A DNA stretch of 64,000 bases, from NCBI RefSeq assembly GCF_001690655.1, contig NZ_LZHQ01000004.1, forward strand, positions 124,001 through 188,000, given 5' to 3'. The position numbers and the translations under genes were made by a program. Below are positions 8,091 through 17,844 of this stretch, in pieces (the stretch's first letter is position 1; every line of letters begins with the position of its first letter). The stretch comes from Gilliamella sp. Occ3-1. GTDB taxonomy: Bacteria; Pseudomonadota; Gammaproteobacteria; Enterobacterales; Orbaceae. The notes below the pieces were generated by a model. The model was not told where the DNA came from. It did no database searches and was given only the letters and a program-made list of their open reading frames with translations.

Positions 8091-8723
8091 TTAAACTAAG
8101 TAAGGATTACTAACTCGTTCATGACCAAAACTAGACATAGGTCCGTGGCCTGGTACAAAAATAAAGTCATCCCCAAGTGGTAATAATTTATTAGTGATTG
8201 ATGAAATTAAATCGGCATGGTTGCCTCGTGGAAAATCAGTTCTTCCTATACTACTTTTAAATAATACATCGCCGACAAAAGCCTGCTTATCCAAATGGTT
8301 AATAAAAACAATATGTCCCGGAGTGTGACCCGGGCAAAAAAGTACATCAAGGCTAATATTACCAACTTGAATCTGCTCACCTTCTTTTAACCAACGATCA
8401 GGCAAAAAGCTATCAGTATAAGGAAAACCGAATTGTGTACTTTGTTGTGGTAAACTTGTTAATAGAAATTCATCTTCTTGGCTTGGCCCAATAATCTTCA
8501 CATCATAATGTTTAGCCAATATAGTTGCAGCACCGACATGATCCAAATGTCCATGGGTTAATAAAATCTGCTTAATATTAACGCCTAGCTTTTCAACCGC
8601 TTTTATAAGCAGTTCGGGTTCACCTCCGGGATCAATAAATGCACCTTCCATGGTTTGATCGCACCAAATGATGCTACAATTTTCTTGGAAAGCTGTAACT
8701 GGGATGATTTGGTACTGGAACAT
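8091..8723 (-). CDS. gloC: hydroxyacylglutathione hydrolase, type II glyoxalase GloC (YcbL)
   Basis: Metallo-beta-lactamase-fold thioesterase that hydrolyses S-lactoylglutathione, completing methylglyoxal detoxification. Metal ligands are clear: THGHLDH gives His57, His59, Asp61 and His62, and later His ligands sit in FCPGHTPGH and FVPGHGP. At 210 aa it matches the short GloC form rather than GloB. The N-terminus (YQIIPVTAFQENCSIIWC) is nearly the same as E. coli YcbL. It begins 4 bases after the upstream MFS gene, so the two form an operon. Confidence 0.92.
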   Translation of the reverse strand: MFQYQIIPVTAFQENCSIIWCDQTMEGAFIDPGGEPELLIKAVEKLGVNIKQILLTHGHLDHVGAATILAKHYDVKIIGPSQEDEFLLTSLPQQSTQFGFPYTDSFLPDRWLKEGEQIQVGNISLDVLFCPGHTPGHIVFINHLDKQAFVGDVLFKSSIGRTDFPRGNHADLISSITNKLLPLGDDFIFVPGHGPMSSFGHERVSNPYLV

Positions 8724-8727
8724 AGAT

Positions 8728-10131
8728 TTATCTCCTTATTTCTTGCTGATGATTGGTTAGATTTTGTCCGTCTTCTTTTTTTAATTGTGCAAAAATAATG
8801 CTTGATAAAACGGTAATCATACCAAGTATAACAAATGTTAACTGAAATGAGTGAATAGTACTTGTTGTGGTGCTAATTAAGCGTAATAAAACAGCACCCA
8901 ATCCGGTACCAAAACTAATTGCTAATTGTTGATTTACTGCCATTAAGCTATTTCCACTACTTGTATTGTCGTTTTCTAGATTAGCTAAGGTTATGCTATT
9001 CATGGCCGTGTATTGCATGGAGTTGATTCCACCGATACAAAATAGCAATAAACTGATAAGAATAAGTGGTGTCGATAAATTTAATACGGACATTAAAATA
9101 ATCATTATGCCAGCTAAAATTGTATTAGTAACTAGTACGAAACGGTAACCTAAACGTGCTAAAATACGTGGAATAAAGATTCGAGTACAAATTGAAGCAA
9201 TGGCCATTGGCATCAACATAATGCCGGCAAAAATAGCTGAATAACCAAATCCCACTTGTAATAATAGTGGAATAAGAAAAGGCACTCCTGATATACCTAA
9301 TCTGCAAATTAAATTTCCGATAATTCCTATTTTGAACGTACGGATTTTAAATAGCGATAGTGGGAATAATGGAGTTTGTTTCTTTTTTGCATATTCACGA
9401 TAAATAAATAAAAAAAGTAGACTAATTGTCGCAAGTAGTAATGGACAATAATATGTCTGATTTTGGTTTAAAATCTCTACACTCAAAGTGGCGCTAATAA
9501 AGCTAACAACAATAAATATAAAGCCTAATAAATCAAAAGGCATGTGTTGGCCTTTTAAGTTAGGCATGTATTTCCAACTAATTATTATACCTAAAATACC
9601 AATGGGTAAATTAATAAAAAACACCCAGTGCCAACTTACCATATCAACTAGATATCCTCCCAATACAGGCCCTAAAACGGGACCAATTAATCCAGGAATC
9701 GTGGCAGTATTTAAAGCAGCTAAAAAATCACTGCGCTTAAAAGATTTTATCAATACTAAACGTGATATAGGCACCATCATGGAGCCTCCAATGCCTTGGA
9801 TTACTCGTGATATATCTAAAAAAATTAATGAATTAGATAAAGCGCAAAGTAATGAACCCAATGTGAATAGTGAAACGGCCATGACAAAAATATTTCTAGT
9901 GCCAAATTTATCAGATAAAAAACCACTAACAGGAATAAATAATGCAAGGGTCAAAGCATAACTTATCACGGCTGATTGCATATTTAATGGGGACTCATTG
10001 AGGTCGTTAGCCATAGTGGGGAGGGCTGTATTTAATATCGAGGTATCAAGTGATTGCATAAAGAATGCAAACGCCGCAATCCACGGTAATATACGATAGA
10101 CAAACGGTGGTAACTGTAATTCGCTATTCAT
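8728..10131 (-). CDS. mdtD: MFS multidrug exporter, MdtD-like (DHA2, 14-TM type)
   Basis: Proton-coupled drug exporter of the major facilitator superfamily in the inner membrane. The N-terminal FFMQSLDTSILNTALPTMA, the motif around LSDKFGTRNIF between helices 2 and 3, and GLIGPVLGPVLGGYLV (motif C of antiporters) match E. coli MdtD. About 14 hydrophobic helices span 467 residues. I chose the ATG at 10129-10131 because it gives the family's N-terminal length; a TTG 19 codons upstream is less likely. In E. coli mdtD sits in mdtABCD-baeSR; here it is separate and leads into gloC. The exported substrate is unknown. Confidence 0.8.
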   Translation of the reverse strand: MNSELQLPPFVYRILPWIAAFAFFMQSLDTSILNTALPTMANDLNESPLNMQSAVISYALTLALFIPVSGFLSDKFGTRNIFVMAVSLFTLGSLLCALSNSLIFLDISRVIQGIGGSMMVPISRLVLIKSFKRSDFLAALNTATIPGLIGPVLGPVLGGYLVDMVSWHWVFFINLPIGILGIIISWKYMPNLKGQHMPFDLLGFIFIVVSFISATLSVEILNQNQTYYCPLLLATISLLFLFIYREYAKKKQTPLFPLSLFKIRTFKIGIIGNLICRLGISGVPFLIPLLLQVGFGYSAIFAGIMLMPMAIASICTRIFIPRILARLGYRFVLVTNTILAGIMIILMSVLNLSTPLILISLLLFCIGGINSMQYTAMNSITLANLENDNTSSGNSLMAVNQQLAISFGTGLGAVLLRLISTTTSTIHSFQLTFVILGMITVLSSIIFAQLKKEDGQNLTNHQQEIRR

Positions 10132-10185
10132 TTTAATTTGGCCTAAAATTAATTTAAATGCTAGTGGAGCGGTTGGATATAAGCT

Positions 10186-10231
10186 CAAAAAATTAAGCTC
10201 TCTTACTTAGAGTTGATTAAGAAAGAGAGCT
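10186..10231 (-). terminator. rho-independent terminator of the PanS-like gene
   Basis: On the minus strand a 9-bp stem AGCTCTCTT/AAGAGAGCT is followed by TTAATTTTTT. It lies 29 bases past the stop codon of the upstream transporter gene and isolates it from the MFS-gloC unit. Confidence 0.75.
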
Positions 10232-10259
10232 GATGAATGCTATTTTACAATATTATTTG

Positions 10260-11225
10260 TTAATGATTGGATTTTTTCTGATTCTTTACTGGTTTACCTT
10301 GCCAATAACCAGCCAGTAATGAGCCTGAAATATTGTGCCAAACAGAAAATACTGCAGCAGGCAGAGCCGATAAAGCCGAAAAGTAGGTGGTGCCTAAAGT
10401 AGCTGCAAGGGCAGAGTTTTGCATTCCTACTTCAAGTGACATGGTTCTGCAGGTTGATTCATCAAAACCAAATAAACGTCCACCCCAGTAACCACCAAGC
10501 AATCCTAACGCATTATGAATCACAACTGCAAAAATAACAGTGCCCCCCACTTGGCCAATTTGAGTATGGCTACCTGCTACTACAATACAAATAATTAATA
10601 AAATACAACTCATTGATAAAAGTGGTAAAAATTGCTCACATTTTTTTACAATAGCATTTAAGAAATGGTGAACAATTAATCCTAATATAATCGGTATTAG
10701 TACAATCTGTACAATATGTACAAGCATTCCCCAAACAGGGACTTCAACTGTTGTTCCAACTAATAGTAGTGTTATCAGTGGTGTTATAACTACTCCCACA
10801 AGTGTCGAAACAGATGAAATTGTAACAGACAATGCAACATCACCTTTGGCAAGATAAATCATCACATTTGATGCTGTTCCGCTAGCTACGCTTCCAACTA
10901 ATACCATGCCAACCAATAGTTCTGGTCTCATTGTAAACAGTTTTGCTAAGATTAGAGCAGTTAACGGCATAACAATATAATGTAGCAAAGTACAAATAAC
11001 CACCGCTTTAGGTTTGGTTACTACACGTTTAAAATCATCAATACTTAATGTAACTCCCATGGTGAACATCACAAACATGAGTAATTGTGATGCATGGGGA
11101 CGTATAGGTGTAAAAGTATCAGGAGAAAAATAGACCATAACAGCACACAAAACTGCCCACAAAGGAAATAATCGGATGAGGGAGGAAATAGATTGAGCAA
11201 ATAGTTGATTCAATTGTCTAGCCAT
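10260..11225 (-). CDS. bile acid:sodium symporter (BASS) family transporter, PanS-like
   Basis: A 321-residue inner-membrane protein of the BASS/PanS family, with about nine to ten hydrophobic helices. Family signatures include [18 protein letters not shown] (about residues 51-68), [20 protein letters not shown] (about 111-130) and [16 protein letters not shown] (about 257-272), the sodium and substrate-binding crossover helices. Related proteins carry bile acids, pantoate or ketopantoate, or other organic anions with sodium. Nothing nearby fixes the substrate. It is monocistronic, with its own terminator. Confidence 0.82.
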   Translation of the reverse strand: MARQLNQLFAQSISSLIRLFPLWAVLCAVMVYFSPDTFTPIRPHASQLLMFVMFTMGVTLSIDDFKRVVTKPKAVVICTLLHYIVMPLTALILAKLFTMRPELLVGMVLVGSVASGTASNVMIYLAKGDVALSVTISSVSTLVGVVITPLITLLLVGTTVEVPVWGMLVHIVQIVLIPIILGLIVHHFLNAIVKKCEQFLPLLSMSCILLIICIVVAGSHTQIGQVGGTVIFAVVIHNALGLLGGYWGGRLFGFDESTCRTMSLEVGMQNSALAATLGTTYFSALSALPAAVFSVWHNISGSLLAGYWQGKPVKNQKKSNH

Positions 11226-11292
11226 ATAAACCTACTGTCGTCGGTTTACTAAAATAACTTCATAATAATATTAAATTTATTTTAGTTGCTTG

Positions 11293-12072
11293 TTAAATTT
11301 TTATTCTATTGATTCCACTAAATAGCGTCAAGGTATTTGTTAAAACTGTGTTAAGTATGTGTTCTGGTGATTCAGTGCGTAATTGTGTCAATATTTTAAA
11401 AACCTCAGTGATATATTCAGGGCGATTTGCTTGACCTTGACGCCCACTTAATGGCATGTCGGGCGCATCTGTTTCAAGTACTAGGCTGCCAAGTGGTAAT
11501 TGAGCAATTGTATTGCGAGTTTTATTTGCACGTTCATAACTAATTACGCCACCTACACCAATATAATAACCCAGCTTAACAAATTGCATGGCTTGTTGAT
11601 AACTACCTGAAAAACCATGTATTACGCCGCAACAAGGTAAGTTGGCCTTGTGTAATTCACGGTACATAACATCGTGCACTTTGCGTGAATGTATTAAAAC
11701 GGGTAAATCAAACTGTTTGGCAATTATTAATTGCGACCTAAAAAATAATAATTGTTGTTGCCAATCGATACTTAAATTGTAGCGATCGAGCCCGATTTCA
11801 CCAATGGCAACTAATTTTTTAGGTTTTGTTTTAACAATATTGGTTAATAGTTCTAAATCAGCCATAGTATGTTGATAGATAGGATGCAGCCCCAAAGCGG
11901 CATAAAGTTCATGATAATTATTGGTAAGTTGTAAAACAGCATCAAAATAGTTAGCACTAACTGCGGGTATAATTAATCCAACAATATTCGCTTGGCGAAT
12001 CTTATTTATTGAATCAGCAAGAAAATCACTAAAAGGTGGAAAATCAAAATGACAATGTGTATCAATAAACAT
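11293..12072 (-). CDS. yjjV: TatD-family metal-dependent hydrolase YjjV
   Basis: A TIM-barrel metalloenzyme of the TatD family, members of which are DNases or act on modified nucleic-acid ends. The metal-binding residues are in FIDTHCHFDFPP (residues 2-13), GEIGLDRY with Glu around residue 93, VLIHSRK, VIHGFSG, and ETDAPDMPL. Length is 259 aa, the same as E. coli YjjV, with matching N-terminus and YAALGLHP. It starts 8 bases after recC, so the two are probably cotranscribed. Confidence 0.88.
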   Translation of the reverse strand: MFIDTHCHFDFPPFSDFLADSINKIRQANIVGLIIPAVSANYFDAVLQLTNNYHELYAALGLHPIYQHTMADLELLTNIVKTKPKKLVAIGEIGLDRYNLSIDWQQQLLFFRSQLIIAKQFDLPVLIHSRKVHDVMYRELHKANLPCCGVIHGFSGSYQQAMQFVKLGYYIGVGGVISYERANKTRNTIAQLPLGSLVLETDAPDMPLSGRQGQANRPEYITEVFKILTQLRTESPEHILNTVLTNTLTLFSGINRIKI

Positions 12073-12080
12073 AATGCCTC

Positions 12081-15000
12081 TTATTCTGCCGTTGTTTGAT
12101 GTAATAAAATTGGCAATAAAAATCGCTCAGCGGTAAATATAATTTGTTCAATCAGTGTATCGGTTAACTCAGGATAAAGACGAGTATAATAACTATCACA
12201 CTCGGCGGATTGGTTAAATCCGCCTTGCCATGAATTTAAAAGTTGACTGATAGCTCTTTCACTAGCGATAATCTGACCTGTTTTTTTATCATAAGCTGTA
12301 ATTAACCAACTCCACGAACTTTTTAATGGCATTAATAATGGTTCATTGATACCCTGCAAATAGCCTTCAACTAAATTAGTTAATATAGTTAAGGCCAGAT
12401 CTGCATTTAAATGTGAAAATCGCCATTCATTATCGTCCCGACCATACATACGACTTTGACTATCAATTTTATCAGGATTTAAAATGCAATAAATCAAATG
12501 ATCAATCCACAACAAAATACCATCGCGAATCGAAAGCTTTGACGGTCGCCATGTCAATATACCATCGTCTTGAATGTGAGTTAACCAACCTTGTAATTGG
12601 TAATGTTGATCATTAGATGAAATGGTTAAATTAACTTCTTGCGTTGTCATGACTAAACGTTCTTGGTCAACTTTATTGGCCAAAGGTTGCAGTGATTCAA
12701 GTTGATTATCATAAATAATTTCACCAAACGCACCATCTGGTAAGTCACCTGTTAACGCTAATCGTTGATAGAAATCATCTGATTGTTGAGATCTATTGGC
12801 AATTAATTCATTTAAAATCTGTAAGTTTAATTGATAGCGCTTTAAGCTATCAAGATTAAAGTTTTCGGCATCTGGTAAGGTATCATCCAGATAATTTATA
12901 TAAAAATTAAACCGTTTTTGTAAAAATAGCCTAATAGAGTGCTGGTAAAATCGTTTTAATTCATCAAGATTAATATTATCTACACTAATAATTGGTATTT
13001 CACTAATGAATAACTGACTTTCACCTTGTTGCAATGCTGCAGGTAACCACTCATCGGCATAGCTTTTGGGTTCTTGTAAAAAATTTTGGGGGTTAAACGG
13101 TGTGCGTGTATGGTTTACACGTAAAAAATCTAAGCTATTTGTTGTAGTGCTATTTGTAGTGCCATCTGTATTATTTTTATCCTTGCCATAATATTGGCCA
13201 ATATATTCCCAAAACTCATCAACAAGTATAGAAGGGTAACGTTCACTATTATCTTTCATATCGCGACCAATATAACTGATATACAACTGTTTTTGCGCAG
13301 ATAAAATTGCTTCTAAAAAAAGGTAACGATCATCTGTGCGACGGCTACGATCCCCTCGTCTTGGATGTTGTGCGATTAAATCAAAATCAAGTGGAAGAGA
13401 TGTTCTTGGATAATCACCGTCATTCATACCAAGTAAACAAACAACTTTAAATGGAATAGAACGCATAGGCATCATGGTACAAAAATTTATCTTACCAACT
13501 AAAAAACGATGCGCTAAATGATTTTTCTCTAAGCGTGATTGCATAGCATCATGTAGAATAGTGATAGAAATATTATCTGTATAACAAGCCGATAATCCAC
13601 TATTAATCAGTTCTTGCCATTCTTCTTCGATCATCAATAAAATGGATTCACGTTGAACATTACTTACAAAAAAGTCATTGATTAATTCAAGGCAACAAGG
13701 TTGCCAATTAATTAGTGGTTTTTCTTCATTTAAGATAGCAAACCACTTACTTACAACTTTAATAAATTCGGCTAATTGACCTATTAATTCGGCATCTAAA
13801 CCTGTTGCACCATCATAAGGTAATATTTGTTGCCAACCGCCTTGTTCACTGTTCATCGTGTAACCGAGTAATAACCGCTCAAGCCCAAATAACCAACTAT
13901 GTGCACTATCAAGTCCAAAACGAATGCCTGACTCAACAATCCAAGTTCGCAACAAGGTTAATTGAGATTCGTTAATAGCGAATTTTTCGGCAATAGCAGG
14001 GATTTCAAGTAAATTAAATAGTTCTTCTGCTGTAAATCGACTATTCGGAAAATTTAAAATGGCAAAAAAGCCTTGAACGATAGGATCGATATTTCGTGCT
14101 TTTTGATCTGAAATAGTAAAAGGTAAATAGCGCTTTTCAACAGCATTACCAAAGACGGCTCGAATATAAGGAACATACTTATCAATATCTGATACCATAA
14201 CTATGCAATCGCGCAACTCCAGCGTAGGATCTGCATCAAAAACCGATAGCAGGTAGTCATACAATACCTCAACTTCACGTTGTTCACTATGGCAGGCATG
14301 AAACGAAATCGACTTATCTGTTACGGCAAAAGTTTTATCATCAAAATCGGTTTGATACAGTTCTAAAATATCTTGCTGAATAGCATGTAATAGACAAGAA
14401 CGATCCTGATCGGCAAACGCTTCAATATCTTGCTTATTATTAAATTCTTGTAACAAAAATAGATTATCACGCCCAAGTTTTCCCCATGAGGTTAACAGAG
14501 GATTGGGTATATTATCGGGTGTATTTAATATATCTGACAGCTGTTTTTCAGCAATATCGCCCCAATACCATTTACACGGATTATTAAACATTAAATGGAC
14601 ATCAATATGTTGCCCAAGTGCTGAAAGTAGCGAAAGATAAATAGGAGGAAGAGAAGTAATACCAAAAATAAAAATACGGTTAGGTAATGCATCTAAACGT
14701 AAACGTTCAAAGTTATTATTTAATAACATTTCAAGCATTTGTTGATGAATATTAGCGCGATGATAAGGTTGGCTAATTGATATTAGTTTTCGCCACAACT
14801 CCGCTTGCCACATTTCATCAGAATGATGCTTCAATTCGGCAACAGTCTGGTTTGCCTCCCATTTTGCTAACCAATCTGGACGGTAAACTAAATATTGGTC
14901 AAATAATCGTGCAATACGCGTTGCGAGCTGATATCGTTTTTTATCTTGCTTATCAATATCAAGATAATGTTTAAGCGCGCTAAACTCAGGTTGTTTAATA

Positions 15001-15305
15001 ACTTGAGGCAATAAATAATACAAACGCCAACTCATTGATTCAACATTAAAGCTATTTTCAATTGGCGCCTCTGGTAACAAGACTTGATAAAGTTGCCAAA
15101 TAAACTGAGTTGGAAAAAGAAAATCAACATTAGCCACGATACCTAGTTCATTCGCTAACGCAATTTGCAACCATTGTGCCATGCCTTGACTTTGCACCAT
15201 AACAACATCAGGTGTAAATACATCCTCTAATGGTTGCCTGCGCATCAATTCACTTAATAATGTTTTGAGTAAATCGACTTGATTTGAATGATAAATGGTA
15301 AACAT
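12081..15305 (-). CDS. recC: exodeoxyribonuclease V gamma chain RecC
   Basis: Chi-recognition and strand-splitting subunit of the RecBCD helicase-nuclease, which processes double-strand breaks for RecA. At 1074 aa it is close to the E. coli length (1122). Diagnostic stretches are the N-terminus (FTIYHSNQVDLLKTLLSEL), VMVQSQGMAQWLQIALANELGI, LPLDFDLIAQHPRRGDRSRR and DDRYLFLEAILSAQKQLYISYIG. RecC has helicase-like folds without ATPase motifs, and none is seen. In E. coli recC lies with ptrA-recB-recD; here none of these is adjacent and yjjV follows instead. Partner subunits must be elsewhere. Confidence 0.95.
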   Translation of the reverse strand: MFTIYHSNQVDLLKTLLSELMRRQPLEDVFTPDVVMVQSQGMAQWLQIALANELGIVANVDFLFPTQFIWQLYQVLLPEAPIENSFNVESMSWRLYYLLPQVIKQPEFSALKHYLDIDKQDKKRYQLATRIARLFDQYLVYRPDWLAKWEANQTVAELKHHSDEMWQAELWRKLISISQPYHRANIHQQMLEMLLNNNFERLRLDALPNRIFIFGITSLPPIYLSLLSALGQHIDVHLMFNNPCKWYWGDIAEKQLSDILNTPDNIPNPLLTSWGKLGRDNLFLLQEFNNKQDIEAFADQDRSCLLHAIQQDILELYQTDFDDKTFAVTDKSISFHACHSEQREVEVLYDYLLSVFDADPTLELRDCIVMVSDIDKYVPYIRAVFGNAVEKRYLPFTISDQKARNIDPIVQGFFAILNFPNSRFTAEELFNLLEIPAIAEKFAINESQLTLLRTWIVESGIRFGLDSAHSWLFGLERLLLGYTMNSEQGGWQQILPYDGATGLDAELIGQLAEFIKVVSKWFAILNEEKPLINWQPCCLELINDFFVSNVQRESILLMIEEEWQELINSGLSACYTDNISITILHDAMQSRLEKNHLAHRFLVGKINFCTMMPMRSIPFKVVCLLGMNDGDYPRTSLPLDFDLIAQHPRRGDRSRRTDDRYLFLEAILSAQKQLYISYIGRDMKDNSERYPSILVDEFWEYIGQYYGKDKNNTDGTTNSTTTNSLDFLRVNHTRTPFNPQNFLQEPKSYADEWLPAALQQGESQLFISEIPIISVDNINLDELKRFYQHSIRLFLQKRFNFYINYLDDTLPDAENFNLDSLKRYQLNLQILNELIANRSQQSDDFYQRLALTGDLPDGAFGEIIYDNQLESLQPLANKVDQERLVMTTQEVNLTISSNDQHYQLQGWLTHIQDDGILTWRPSKLSIRDGILLWIDHLIYCILNPDKIDSQSRMYGRDDNEWRFSHLNADLALTILTNLVEGYLQGINEPLLMPLKSSWSWLITAYDKKTGQIIASERAISQLLNSWQGGFNQSAECDSYYTRLYPELTDTLIEQIIFTAERFLLPILLHQTTAE

Positions 15306-15731
15306 AACAACACTAATTATTAGTAAGATTGGGTTAAGATTATCGCTGATTGTTATTAATAAATCTAGTTGCTATTCTAGTATCAATTTTCTATATAAGA
15401 AAATTAATTAACAAGTAATATTAGTCTTTTTTGTCAATAATTTTAGATTAAGATAAAGACAAGTCTCATGATAGCAAAAATAATAACTATAATGATGATA
15501 ATTGTATTGAAAGTGGTCAGTGTTATACTTATACCCATTATTCGCTATAAACATATTATCAGCAACTAATTATCATTAAAGGCAGTTTGCTGACTGATAT
15601 TGATGAGGAGGTGATTGTTTAAAGAGCACATAAAAATTTTTTTTAAATAATGCAAAATATTGGATTGAAGTGATGTAATGTAATGTGATATGTGGTGAGT
15701 GTAAACATCTATATGTAACTTGAATCGGCAT
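15306..15731. other. intergenic region upstream of recC
   Basis: AT-rich spacer of about 430 bases before a very small possible reading frame. The right part of the recC leader should hold the recC promoter, but I cannot assign hexamers with confidence. The minus-strand frames across 15566-15892 encode nothing family-like. No tRNA or convincing repeat was seen. Confidence 0.5.
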
Positions 15732-15815
15732 ATGGTTAAAAAGAGCGGTAAAAACGTACAATCACTGGCAGGGGAATACCGTATGCCTGATTTACTAAGA
15801 TATTTAGAACAATAA
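15732..15815 (+). CDS. possible 27-residue small protein, unrecognised
   Basis: An ATG frame of 27 codons ending TAA, whose product reads MVKKSGKNVQSLAGEYR then MPDLLRYLEQ. The composition looks protein-like (balanced Lys, Leu and acidic residues) compared with the low-complexity AT translation around it. There is no Shine-Dalgarno sequence and no in-frame extension beyond a stop at 15702. It could be a small protein, a remnant of a longer gene, or chance. I do not recognise a family. Confidence 0.2.
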   Translation: MVKKSGKNVQSLAGEYRMPDLLRYLEQ

Positions 15816-15860
15816 ACAAAATTTTTTAAAAATGAGGAATAAATCATTGTGGTAACGAAC

Positions 15861-15884
15861 ATTCGCCGACTTAAACCGGCGAAT
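15861..15884 (-). terminator. hairpin downstream of glnS
   Basis: A perfect 8-bp stem ATTCGCCG/CGGCGAAT with an 8-base loop, 15 bases past the glnS stop codon. It is GC-rich compared with its surroundings but lacks a T-run, so it may be a rho-independent terminator of limited strength. Confidence 0.5.
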
Positions 15885-15898
15885 TGTGGCATATTAAA

Positions 15899-17575
15899 TT
15901 ACGCTTCGTTCCAACTATCTCTTAACCCTACGGTTCGGTTAAACACTAGTTTATCTTCAGTTGCAAACTTGCTATCTAAACAGAAATAACCTTCTCGTTC
16001 AAATTGATAAGCTTGCCCCGCTCGAGCTTTTTGTAAACTAGGTTCAACAAGACCTTGCTCAATTACTAACGAAGTAGGATTAATTGTTGATAAAAAGTCC
16101 TCTGCTGCACCTGGATTTGGCGTATTAAATAGACGATCATACAGGCGAATTTCGGCTGGTTTTGCAAATTTAGCTGAAACCCAATGAATTACACCTTTGA
16201 CTTTACGACCATCTTCAGGATTTTTATTTAAGGTTGCTGGATCATAACTACAATAAATAGTTTGAATATTACCTTCGGCATCTTTTTCAACTCGATCTGC
16301 TCGAATCACATAGGCATTACGCAACCGCACTTCTTTACCTAATACTAAACGTTTGTAATTTTTGTTGGCTTCCTCTCTAAAATCCGCACGATCAATATAG
16401 ATTTCACGAGTGAAAGTGACTTCCCGATGACCCAGCTCAGGACGATTTGGATGATTCGGCATACTAAGCACTTCATCAATAGTATCCGAGAAGTTTTCAA
16501 TGACAACTTTAACCGGATTAAGCACCGCCATAGCACGAGGTGCATTTTCGTTAAGATCTTCGCGAATACAAAACTCAAGAGTACTCATTTCTACGGTATT
16601 ATCTTGTTTTGTCACACCAATTCGACGGCAAAATTCACGGATCGAAGCTGGTGTATAACCCCGACGTCGTAAGCCTGAAACAGTCGGCATACGTGGATCA
16701 TCCCAACCATCAACAATTTTTTCTGACACAAGTAAATTTAATTTACGTTTTGAAGTAATCGCATATTCAAGATTTAATCTTGAAAATTCATACTGATGAG
16801 GTCGAGCCTCGATTGTAATATTATCTAATACCCAGTCGTATAAACGGCGATTGTCTTGGAATTCAAGTGTACAAAGTGAATGGGTAATATTTTCGATCGC
16901 ATCTGAAATACAGTGGGTGAAATCATACATTGGATAAATACACCATTTATTACCTGTTTGGTGATGTTCTGCAAATTTAATACGATATAACACTGGATCT
17001 CGCATCACAATAAATGGTGATGCCATGTCAATTTTAGCACGCAGACATGCTTTTCCTTCGGCAAATTTTCCCTCTTTCATTTGGGTAAAAAGCGCTAAAT
17101 TTTCATCGATGCTACGATCACGATAAGGGCTATTTTTACCCGGTTGAGTAAGTGTTCCTCGATATTCACGAATTTCATCAGCTGAAAGCTCGTCAACATA
17201 AGCAAGTCCTTTATTGATTAGCTCAATAGCATATTCATATAATTGGTCGAAATAGTCAGATGAGTAACAAATTTCGCCATCCCATTCAAACCCTAACCAA
17301 CGGACATCTTCTTTAATCGAGTCAACATACTCTATATCTTCTTTAGCTGGATTGGTATCGTCAAAACGTAAATTACATTTACCTTTATAATCTTGCGCAA
17401 TACCAAAATTTAAACATATTGATTTAGCATGACCAATATGTAAATAACCATTAGGCTCTGGTGGAAAGCGTGTGTGCGTAGTTTTATATTTTCCTGCTGC
17501 TAAATCAGCATCAATAATTTGACGAATAAAATTAGATGGACGATTATCTGTCTCGATCGGTAATGAACCGCTCAT
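15899..17575 (-). CDS. glnS: glutaminyl-tRNA synthetase
   Basis: Charges tRNA-Gln with glutamine; cytosolic class I synthetase. The HIGH motif is in [19 protein letters not shown] (residues 38-56) and the KMSKS-type loop in [14 protein letters not shown] (about 267-280). Length is 558 aa (E. coli 554). The C-terminal anticodon-binding beta-barrels are complete, with [20 protein letters not shown]. It is monocistronic, with a 269-base gap to the next gene upstream. Confidence 0.98.
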   Translation of the reverse strand: MSGSLPIETDNRPSNFIRQIIDADLAAGKYKTTHTRFPPEPNGYLHIGHAKSICLNFGIAQDYKGKCNLRFDDTNPAKEDIEYVDSIKEDVRWLGFEWDGEICYSSDYFDQLYEYAIELINKGLAYVDELSADEIREYRGTLTQPGKNSPYRDRSIDENLALFTQMKEGKFAEGKACLRAKIDMASPFIVMRDPVLYRIKFAEHHQTGNKWCIYPMYDFTHCISDAIENITHSLCTLEFQDNRRLYDWVLDNITIEARPHQYEFSRLNLEYAITSKRKLNLLVSEKIVDGWDDPRMPTVSGLRRRGYTPASIREFCRRIGVTKQDNTVEMSTLEFCIREDLNENAPRAMAVLNPVKVVIENFSDTIDEVLSMPNHPNRPELGHREVTFTREIYIDRADFREEANKNYKRLVLGKEVRLRNAYVIRADRVEKDAEGNIQTIYCSYDPATLNKNPEDGRKVKGVIHWVSAKFAKPAEIRLYDRLFNTPNPGAAEDFLSTINPTSLVIEQGLVEPSLQKARAGQAYQFEREGYFCLDSKFATEDKLVFNRTVGLRDSWNEA

Positions 17576-17844
17576 AAAAAACCTCTGATGATATCTTTAT
17601 TAATAACAAATTGAGAATATTTGCTATATTATTGCTTATTATGTGACGAATATAACAAATTTTTCTTATTTCTGAAATGGGAAACAAGCGATTTGCATTG
17701 GTCAAAATTAGCTTTTAACTAACGTAACACTACTGTTTTTTAAAATAAATCTATTTTTTACTAAAAAATAAAAAAACAAAAGTAATATAAAATCAAAATG
17801 CAAATTAAAAAATTTGGGGCTAAATAAATACAATAAGTTATTTT

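Noticed and set aside
9488..9961. Plus-strand frame of 157 codons
   Set aside because: Antisense shadow of the MdtD-like gene, whose membrane-protein codons leave the opposite frame open.
15566..15892. Minus-strand frame of 108 codons between recC and glnS
   Set aside because: Cys/His/Tyr-rich low-complexity translation with no ribosome site or family resemblance; it also crosses the glnS terminator-like hairpin.
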